From an uncultured Anaeromassilibacillus sp. (GTDB lineage Bacteria > Bacillota > Clostridia > Oscillospirales > Acutalibacteraceae): a stretch of DNA of 64,000 nucleotides. How positions within the stretch are numbered: the first letter of the stretch is position 1; every line of letters begins with the position of its first letter. The stretch covers positions 62,001-126,000 of the forward strand of contig CAKNKY010000001.1 of the NCBI GenBank assembly GCA_930987725.1. Direction: 5' to 3'. Positions 40,958 through 46,710 of the stretch are shown piece after piece. Below the pieces are notes generated by a model that searched no databases, was not told the origin of the DNA, and saw only the letters and a program-made list of their open reading frames with translations. The translations under genes were made by a program, and so were the position numbers.

Positions 40958-41049
40958 AAAATTGAGCCTTCAGGGAAATTTCCCTGAAGCAGCGGTTTCC
41001 AAAGCGGAATCCGCCTGCGCGTGCGCCCACCGCACGCCGCTTCACTCAA

Positions 41050-41163
41050 TCAATAACAGCGGCAAAGCCGCCCATCGGCAGTTGACCCGGCTGTCCGTAT
41101 GGCCTTAACCCGACTCATGCGGGTGGTCAGAAATATTTGCATGGATACTCTGTATAAACTCAT
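41050..41163 (-). other. Possible leader peptide 1 (37 codons)
   Basis: Reading frame beginning MSLYRVSMQ and ending GRLCRCY, starting only about 10 nt after the predicted transcript start and preceded by an immediate start-stop (ATGTGA). There is no ribosome site, so it would need leaderless-type initiation. It is arginine-rich (seven Arg), which is notable before an arginine-consuming operon. Confidence 0.25.
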
Positions 41164-41179
41164 ATCACATGACAAAATT

Positions 41180-41207
41180 ATTATAGCAGGAAACGGGGGA
41201 AAGTCAA
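41180..41207 (-). promoter_or_regulatory. Sigma-A promoter of the polyamine operon
   Basis: TTGACT (41202-41207), 16-bp spacer, TATAAT (41180-41185) on the minus strand. It lies about 500 bp upstream of speD and is embedded in the hairpin at 41191-41223. Confidence 0.8.
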
Positions 41208-41223
41208 TGACTTTCCCCCGTTT
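41191..41223 (-). terminator. Terminator-like hairpin after the DUF2238 gene
   Basis: Perfect 13-bp inverted repeat AAACGGGGGAAAG/CTTTCCCCCGTTT with a 7-nt loop, 31 bp after the stop at 41254. It has no T-run, so it may end transcription poorly or stabilise the mRNA 3' end. Confidence 0.5.
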
Positions 41224-41253
41224 GACAAAGAATTTACAGAAAAAGGCTGATTA

Positions 41254-42000
41254 TTACCTGTTTTCCTGCTTTTTTACCCGTTTTTCCCGATGAAGCTGGA
41301 ATTTTTCCACCCAACCCTTTTGATATTTGATGGAGATATAGCCGATAACGGCCATCACAAGCGCGCCGAGCGTATCGACAAGCAAATCCTTCATGGTATC
41401 CATGAGCGCCGCGCGGCCCACCAAGGACTCCCCGCTTTCCAGGGCAAACTTCTGCATATTGGTGTGCAGGAGCCCGTCTGCCGTGAATTCATAAAATTCC
41501 CAAACCACGCCCAGAAAGACGGCGAAACAAAGGGCGAAAAAAGCCACAAATACAGGGCTCAGGTTCATGGGGACGCGGTCTGTCTTATTGAGAAAGTTGA
41601 TGACCGAAAAGCCCAGGGCGCCCAGCATGGCCCCGCTGAAGGTGTGAAGGATGGTATCCCAGTGAGGCACATTGTAATAAAAATCGCGCACCTCGCCCAG
41701 ATAAATGGCGCAATACAAAAACAAGGCAAACAACACCATCATTTTGGAAGGGATGATCACCCGCAGCCGCCTGCGCAGGAAGCTTGGCATGAGCATGGCA
41801 AGCACACCTACAATGCACTGCAGCAGCATGAGGACATAATCGCCCTTTACACGCTTATAGGGCTGGGAGGGATCCGGCACCGAAGGCGCCAGCGCCATTT
41901 CAATGGAACTGAAAACAACAGAGGCAGCCATTGTGAGAAAAATAAACCACCAGATGATCTTTGCCCAGTCCCACCGGATATGTTTCCTCTTCTGTTTCAT
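41254..42000 (-). CDS. Multi-pass membrane protein (DUF2238/YjdF-like)
   Basis: 248-residue membrane protein with about seven hydrophobic segments and basic ends. The HWDTILHTFSGAMLGALGF and VVWEFYEFTADGLL segments, and an Asp in LLVDTLGALVMAVIGY, resemble the DUF2238 (YjdF) membrane family. Conserved His, Glu and Asp facing the membrane suggest an enzyme or transporter, but no function is known to me. It overlaps the small gene upstream by 4 bp and ends beside the polyamine-operon promoter. Confidence 0.6.
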   Translation of the reverse strand: MKQKRKHIRWDWAKIIWWFIFLTMAASVVFSSIEMALAPSVPDPSQPYKRVKGDYVLMLLQCIVGVLAMLMPSFLRRRLRVIIPSKMMVLFALFLYCAIYLGEVRDFYYNVPHWDTILHTFSGAMLGALGFSVINFLNKTDRVPMNLSPVFVAFFALCFAVFLGVVWEFYEFTADGLLHTNMQKFALESGESLVGRAALMDTMKDLLVDTLGALVMAVIGYISIKYQKGWVEKFQLHREKRVKKQENR

Positions 42001-42206
42001 TTTGACCGTTCCTCCTCCGCCGTAATTTCATCCGGTTCTTTCCAGCTGGAAACGGCAAAAAAGAGACCGATGCACGCCAGGCAGCCCGCCGTAACGGCGC
42101 AGGCAATCGCCCAACCGTTGAGGCCGAACGGGCCGAGCACACAGGAGACGAGCGTGAGCACAAGGCCGATCTCAAAAAAGATAACGGCCATCTTCCCGTC
42201 GCTCAT
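41997..42206 (-). CDS. Small two-helix membrane protein
   Basis: 69-residue protein with two predicted transmembrane segments (about 8-25 and 31-52) and a charged acidic tail. It is unrecognised. It overlaps ksgA upstream (stop at 42203) and the membrane protein downstream by 4 bp each, so all three are translationally coupled. Confidence 0.7.
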   Translation of the reverse strand: MSDGKMAVIFFEIGLVLTLVSCVLGPFGLNGWAIACAVTAGCLACIGLFFAVSSWKEPDEITAEEERSK

Positions 42207-43069
42207 GGCTGCGCCTCCTTTCTTGCCGCTATGGCACGCGAAAGGGCGGCGAGCTCCTCCATGGAAAGCTGCTCCGCCCGCGCCGTGGGAGAAATTCCTG
42301 CTTCCGCACAGGCTTCCTGCACCGCATCCTTCGACAGTCCCATCAGGGCGGACACCGAATTGGCCACCGTTTTGCGCCGCTGGCCGAAAGCAGCGCGCAC
42401 GAGGGCAAAGAAGGATCGCTCTTCCGCCTCCACAGGCGGGGCGCTGCGCACGGAAAAGCGCACCACTGCGGAATCGACATTCGGCTGCGGCATGAAGCTG
42501 CCGCGGCCCACCTCAAAGAGAAGCTTCGGCTCGGCATAATACTGCACCGCGGCGCTCACGGCTCCGCAGGCACGCGTGCCCGGAGGGGCACACAGCCGCT
42601 GGGCAGCCTCCTTCTGCACCATAACGGTGAGCGAAGAAACGGGAAGCTTTTCCTCCAGCACGCGCATGATGACGGGGGACGTGATGTAATACGGCAGGTT
42701 GGCGCACACATCCACCCGCATGCCGGGAAATTCTTCCGCCAGCAGCCGGTGCAGATCGAGCTTCATCACATCGCCGTTGACAATCTTCACATTCTGGAAC
42801 GGGGCAAGCGTCTCCTCCAGAACGGGCAGAAGGCGTGTGTCGAGCTCAATGCTCACCACGCGCTTCGCGCGCTTGGCGAGTTCCGCCGTGAGGACACCGA
42901 TGCCGGGGCCAATCTCCAGCACACCGGATTCGGGGCCCGCCCCGCACTCCTCCGCCATGCGGGGACAAACGCCGGGGTTGATGAGAAAATTCTGCCCCAG
43001 GCTTTTCGAAAATCGGAAGCCGTGCCGCGAAAGAAGCTCGCGGACGACGGCACTGTCTGCTAAATTGAT
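42203..43069 (-). CDS. ksgA: 16S rRNA dimethyladenosine transferase, apparent AUC start
   Basis: Dimethylates two adjacent adenosines in 16S rRNA helix 45 during 30S maturation. It has an SAM-binding fold with SLGQNFLINPGVCPRM (about 23-38), EIGPGIGVLTAEL, VSIELDTRLLPVLE, a catalytic NLPYYITSPVI and a C-terminal helical domain. Conserved sequence reaches back to NLADSAVVRELLSRHGFRFSK, and no ATG, GTG or TTG is in frame upstream of residue 38. The only start consistent with the AAGGAGGGAG site is ATC at 43069, giving 288 residues. Starting at the ATG 42958 would delete the conserved QNFL motif. Confidence 0.85.
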   Translation of the reverse strand: MNLADSAVVRELLSRHGFRFSKSLGQNFLINPGVCPRMAEECGAGPESGVLEIGPGIGVLTAELAKRAKRVVSIELDTRLLPVLEETLAPFQNVKIVNGDVMKLDLHRLLAEEFPGMRVDVCANLPYYITSPVIMRVLEEKLPVSSLTVMVQKEAAQRLCAPPGTRACGAVSAAVQYYAEPKLLFEVGRGSFMPQPNVDSAVVRFSVRSAPPVEAEERSFFALVRAAFGQRRKTVANSVSALMGLSKDAVQEACAEAGISPTARAEQLSMEELAALSRAIAARKEAQP

Positions 43070-43100
43070 CGAAACTCCCTCCTTTTTTCTGCATATGCGC

Positions 43101-43130
43101 GCCTGTTCCGGTTTGGCGAAGAACAGGCGG
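43101..43130 (-). promoter_or_regulatory. Hairpin in the ksgA leader
   Basis: GCCTGTTC/GAACAGGC 8-bp stem with a 12-nt loop, about 16 nt before the ksgA ribosome site. There is no T-run, so it would act on translation or stability if it acts at all. Confidence 0.35.
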
Positions 43131-43144
43131 AATCTTCTGCAGCT

Positions 43145-43174
43145 ATTGTATCACAAAAAAGGGTCTTTGCGCAA
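43145..43174 (-). promoter_or_regulatory. Putative promoter of ksgA
   Basis: TTGCGC (43169-43174), 18-bp spacer, TACAAT (43145-43150) on the minus strand. Confidence 0.65.
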
Positions 43175-43184
43175 TGCGGCGCTT

Positions 43185-45791
43185 TCACACCTGATGGGAC
43201 CCCTGATTGCCCCACGAAAAGCGGAGACGCTTGCCTCCCTCGAGTGCGATCTCACGCCCTGCCACATGAAGCGTGCCGGACGTGTTGACGGGAATTTTGA
43301 CGGAGATCTCGCCCCCATCCGCCCGCTGCGTCACGGAAACCTCCACGGCACCCATGATGGAATCATATCCGCACCTGACATGGGACACGCCCGCAGGGAG
43401 ATTCGGCGCGATGCGGATCGTGCGGAAACCGTCTTCGGAGGAGATGCCCGCCAGATAGCGATACATCCACTCCAGAATGGAGCCCATCATGTCATGGTTG
43501 CGGCTTCTGGAATCGTCGCGCCAGAATTCCGGCATGGTGGTTTCGCCGTGTTCGATAAAGCGGTAATAACTGGGATGGTAGGGCTGGAAGAGCATGGTGC
43601 AGATCAGATCCTGCTCCCCCGCCTGGGCCAGCGTGCGCAGAATATAGGGCAAGCCGATCTCACCGCAGCGCAGCTTGCCCTCCCGGCACAGCAGCAAAAA
43701 GCTTCGGATGACCGATTCGCGCTTGTCCTCCGGCACAATGCCGAACTGGAGCGGGATGGCCTGCGTGGCCTGCGTGGGTGTGAGGCCGTTCTTTTCATAG
43801 GAGGCGTACGCCCACTCCCCCGTCTGCGGATTCCACTGCAGCAGGAGGCGGTTGTATTCCCCGCGCGCCTGATCGGCCAGCAGGGCATACCGGCTCCGGT
43901 CCTCCTCCCTGCCCAGCCAGCCTGCCGCCAGGGAGAGGAGCTGCAGATCGCGGATGAGATAGGCCGTCTCAATGTTTTCGCGCGACTCGCCGCGGTTCTG
44001 CTCGATGCCCCAATCGCCGAGACCGTGGCAGAGGAAGTGGATATTGCCGGGTTTTTTATAGATCTCCGGGTAAGCAAGGTATTTTTCGTAAAGATACTCC
44101 ACATACTTCTTTGCCGCCTCATAGTTTTCCATAAGCAGCCTGCGGCTGCCGGTGAAACGGAACATTTCATAGGCGCCAAGAAGGATGCTGCTGCCCCACG
44201 GGACGATATCCCAGAAGCTGCCCTCGCCGCAGTCGTACAGGAAACGGGCATAGCGGGGTGCGATGGAAGGGAGCAGCCCTTCCTCGTACACATGGGGGAA
44301 CGCGCCATGGTCTACGTCGCGTTCTCCAGGCCCATACTGGCTGTCGCGCTGATCCGCCGCAATTTTCTCCAACGTGCAGGCAACATCCTTCACATAATAG
44401 AGAGAAGGGGCCATGAGATGGTTCGGTTCCTGCCAGCCGAGCCGTTCAATGGTGGGGCAGTCTGTGTGAATATGATGCAGGTTGCTCTCGATGGCGCGCA
44501 CCACAAGATCGTGAATCTCCTCAAAGCGCGGATCGGAACAGGAAAACCGGCCGGTGTCGGCCGCGGAATTTGTGGTAAAATAACCTGTGACGCCGAGAAT
44601 TTCCGGCAGGGAATCTCCCTGCTCCGGCTCGATAAAAGCGTAACGGCCCGCGTTGTATGTGAATTTTGGGCGCCACTCTTCCGCTTCCCCGCCTTTGAGG
44701 GTGTAGCAGCACCAGGCCTCCACCGTTTTCCACGGGTTTCCGTTCACATCCAGCTTCTCCACCGGCGTGATCCGCACCGTCTGGCCGGCCTGCCCCCGCA
44801 CACGCACGGCAAACAGCCCGGACATATTCTGACCGAAATCATAGAGAAAGCCGTTCCCCACCTTGCGCAGCAGCGTGCCGGCATACACGCCCTTCACCTT
44901 CACGGGCGGGTAGCAGGCAGGAACCAGACGCCCCTTCGGGCAATCGTCTTTCGCAAGGACAAGCGCCTTCCCCTCCCAGGGAGCGCCCTCGAGGCGGGCG
45001 TCGTAATCCTCTGAGCCGTAGATATTGGCGCAGGTTGTCTCGCTCGCTTTAGTGAGCCAGGAATCATCCGTGCCGAAGCGCAGCACCTCTCCGCCCGGAA
45101 GATCTACGGTGACGACGGCCCAGGATGCAAGAACGGGCCCGTAGGGCTCATAGCCGGAGCCGATGGTGTAGAAATGGCGTTCATCCGGCTTGTGCCCGAT
45201 GTACCAGCCGTTTCCCGTTTCCAGAGACAGAAAGTTCTCTCCCTTTTGCAGGAGGGCCGTCACATCAAATGTGCGGTAATGGATCCGCTTGTGAAAATCC
45301 GTCCACGAACCGTTCAGCACGGAATCATCCGGCAGCTTTCCGTTGACACGCAGCTCATATTGGCCGACACCCACGCATGAAAGAACGGCGCGCACCGGCT
45401 TTTCCGGCAGCGTCAGCTCTTTTCCGGCGTAAAAGGGCAGCTGTGCGCCATTGGAAATCCATTTTCCCGTTTCCTTGTCCGCGTCTGCCACACCGCTCAC
45501 GAAGCAAAGCGGTGCAGACGATTCCCATTCCCCGTTTTCATTTTCCGCTTCCACAACGGCGGTGTAAGCCGTGTGCGTTTCCAGCACGAGCGGCACTTCC
45601 CAGTCGTTCTGGCATGCGGTGTGCTCCACTCCGCTGTCATAAACGGTTTCACACCCGCGCGTGATGGTGAGGCGGCGCGCATGCTGCCGCTGGCCCGCAT
45701 CGCAGTCCCCATACAGCCAGCAAAATACGGGGTTTTGCTCCAGCCCCATGCCGGGCGCACAGTTCTGAAGCTTCAAGCCGATCGGTTTCAT
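43185..45791 (-). CDS. Alpha-L-rhamnosidase, GH78
   Basis: Inverting glycosidase releasing alpha-L-rhamnose from plant glycans or glycosides. It is 868 residues without signal peptide, so cytoplasmic. N-terminal beta domains (about 1-370, including the carbohydrate-binding GQYELRVNGKLPDDSVLNGSW region, quoted in part) precede an (alpha/alpha)6 barrel. The barrel holds the family motif HTDCPTIERLGWQEPNHL near 430, and GSPWGSS-like IVPWGSSILLGAYEM. GWQEPN replaces the more usual GWTGD, a variant seen in GH78-like enzymes. CAGGAGG precedes the ATG. It is monocistronic, close upstream of ksgA. Confidence 0.88.
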   Translation of the reverse strand: MKPIGLKLQNCAPGMGLEQNPVFCWLYGDCDAGQRQHARRLTITRGCETVYDSGVEHTACQNDWEVPLVLETHTAYTAVVEAENENGEWESSAPLCFVSGVADADKETGKWISNGAQLPFYAGKELTLPEKPVRAVLSCVGVGQYELRVNGKLPDDSVLNGSWTDFHKRIHYRTFDVTALLQKGENFLSLETGNGWYIGHKPDERHFYTIGSGYEPYGPVLASWAVVTVDLPGGEVLRFGTDDSWLTKASETTCANIYGSEDYDARLEGAPWEGKALVLAKDDCPKGRLVPACYPPVKVKGVYAGTLLRKVGNGFLYDFGQNMSGLFAVRVRGQAGQTVRITPVEKLDVNGNPWKTVEAWCCYTLKGGEAEEWRPKFTYNAGRYAFIEPEQGDSLPEILGVTGYFTTNSAADTGRFSCSDPRFEEIHDLVVRAIESNLHHIHTDCPTIERLGWQEPNHLMAPSLYYVKDVACTLEKIAADQRDSQYGPGERDVDHGAFPHVYEEGLLPSIAPRYARFLYDCGEGSFWDIVPWGSSILLGAYEMFRFTGSRRLLMENYEAAKKYVEYLYEKYLAYPEIYKKPGNIHFLCHGLGDWGIEQNRGESRENIETAYLIRDLQLLSLAAGWLGREEDRSRYALLADQARGEYNRLLLQWNPQTGEWAYASYEKNGLTPTQATQAIPLQFGIVPEDKRESVIRSFLLLCREGKLRCGEIGLPYILRTLAQAGEQDLICTMLFQPYHPSYYRFIEHGETTMPEFWRDDSRSRNHDMMGSILEWMYRYLAGISSEDGFRTIRIAPNLPAGVSHVRCGYDSIMGAVEVSVTQRADGGEISVKIPVNTSGTLHVAGREIALEGGKRLRFSWGNQGSHQV

Positions 45792-45959
45792 GGACGATTC
45801 CTCCTGTTTTCTTTTGATTCCATTTTTCGTATTGCGTCAAAGAGGGCATGCGGGGAAAAACAGTTTCACAGTCCTTTGCAGCCCATCAAGTTTTCAACCT
45901 TACGGTTTTCCTTTCCGTTTTTCAGCAGAGAAGGAGCAAAAGCCGGGCCGTATTTTGCT

Positions 45960-45968
45960 ATTATATCA
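45960..45968 (-). promoter_or_regulatory. Extended -10 promoter of the rhamnosidase gene
   Basis: TGATATAAT on the minus strand (hexamer 45960-45965, TG element 45967-45968), without a good -35 box. This is consistent with an activator-dependent or extended -10 promoter. The transcript leader would be about 160 nt. Confidence 0.55.
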
Positions 45969-46035
45969 AATGAAGCCAAAAAATCCAGAGAGATTTTGCA
46001 AAAAATGAAAAGAATCACAACAAAAAAGGAAGCTG

Positions 46036-46542
46036 TCACGCTTCCTCCTTTGCCTGCCTTTCGCGCGCGAGATCGCGGGATTCCTTTCCCGTCACCCAAT
46101 CCGGTGTGAGCTCGAGCATGCACAGACCGGACCAGAAGGCATCGATCTCATCATCTACGCTTTTCTGCGGGAGATCGGGGGAATATTTGCGCGCCAGCCG
46201 CTCAATAGACACGCGCTTCTCCCCTTCCTCCGTCAATTCGCGCAGGGAACCGGACACAATCACACTGCGGTAACGCGTGGTAAACTGTTCCGGCACAACT
46301 TCATCGCTGTCCACCACACAGAACGACGCCTGCGGGTTCTGCCGGAGCATCTCCAGCTTCCGCCCGCTTGCCGCGCAGTGGAAATACAGCTTCCCGTTTG
46401 CATAGACATAGCTGAGAGGCACGGCATATGGCTTGCCGTCCGCCCCGGCCAGTGCCAGGACACCGGACGTGCAGCGGCTGAGAACAGCGTCGCATTCAGC
46501 CTTGGGAAGCGCCTGTTTCTTTCTTCTCATCTCAATTTCCAT
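46036..46542 (-). CDS. Pyridoxamine 5'-phosphate oxidase-family flavoprotein
   Basis: 168-residue FMN-binding split-barrel protein of the type annotated as pyridoxamine 5'-phosphate oxidase family or NimA-like. Motifs: DAVLSRCTSGVLALAGADGKPYAVPLSYVY (quoted across the N-terminal barrel in part), LYFHCAASGRKLEML near 55-70, ASFCVVDSDE, and SVIVSGSLREL. NimA-type proteins reduce nitroimidazoles; the substrate here is unknown. AAGGAG abuts the first ATG (46551), so the ATG at 46542, nine bases further, is preferred. It is monocistronic. Confidence 0.8.
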   Translation of the reverse strand: MEIEMRRKKQALPKAECDAVLSRCTSGVLALAGADGKPYAVPLSYVYANGKLYFHCAASGRKLEMLRQNPQASFCVVDSDEVVPEQFTTRYRSVIVSGSLRELTEEGEKRVSIERLARKYSPDLPQKSVDDEIDAFWSGLCMLELTPDWVTGKESRDLARERQAKEEA

Positions 46543-46664
46543 GGCAGACATCTCCTTTTTTCATTATGACTGGGCTGCACCGGTTGTTCCGAAAAAATGC
46601 GGAAGCCGGACACAAAAGAGGCGCAGCTCCGGGACAGGTGAAGCAAAAGCCTGCAATTGGGAAC

Positions 46665-46699
46665 AAAAGCCGGCCGCGTTTCGGCAGAACGCGGCCGGC
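46665..46699 (-). terminator. Terminator of the SH3/GH24 lysozyme gene
   Basis: GCCGGCCGCGTT/AACGCGGCCGGC 12-bp stem with a 7-nt loop followed by TTTTG on the minus strand. Confidence 0.8.
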
Positions 46700-46710
46700 C
46701 TCTCCCGTTA

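Larger units (their letters stand above)
40739..41172 (-). ncRNA. Long structured leader RNA of the polyamine operon (candidate novel regulatory RNA)
   Basis: Untranslated stretch from the promoter to the terminator before speD. A long-range helix closes it: ATACAGAGT (41147-41155) pairs with ACTCTGTAT (40856-40864), and then, past a small internal loop, GCAAATATTT (41131-41140) pairs with AAGTATTTGC (40872-40881). Inside are hairpins at 41108-41124, 41059-41071, 41019-41037, 40992-41014, 40968-40989 and 40953-40966. After the closing helix come hairpins at 40818-40843 and 40803-40816, then the terminator. I find no match to S-box, T-box, ykkC/guanidine, M-box, lysine, cobalamin, RNase P, tmRNA or OLE consensus. 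Pairings were found by eye. Confidence 0.7.

Noticed and set aside
40675..41180. Known riboswitch or housekeeping RNA in the polyamine leader (S-box, ykkC/guanidine, M-box, lysine, RNase P, tmRNA, SRP)
   Set aside because: None of the invariant strings of these classes is present on either strand as far as I can see by eye. A covariance-model search would be decisive.
42203..42958. ksgA starting at the ATG at 42958
   Set aside because: This would remove the conserved SLGQNFLINPG region needed for substrate and SAM binding and leaves no ribosome site before the ATG.
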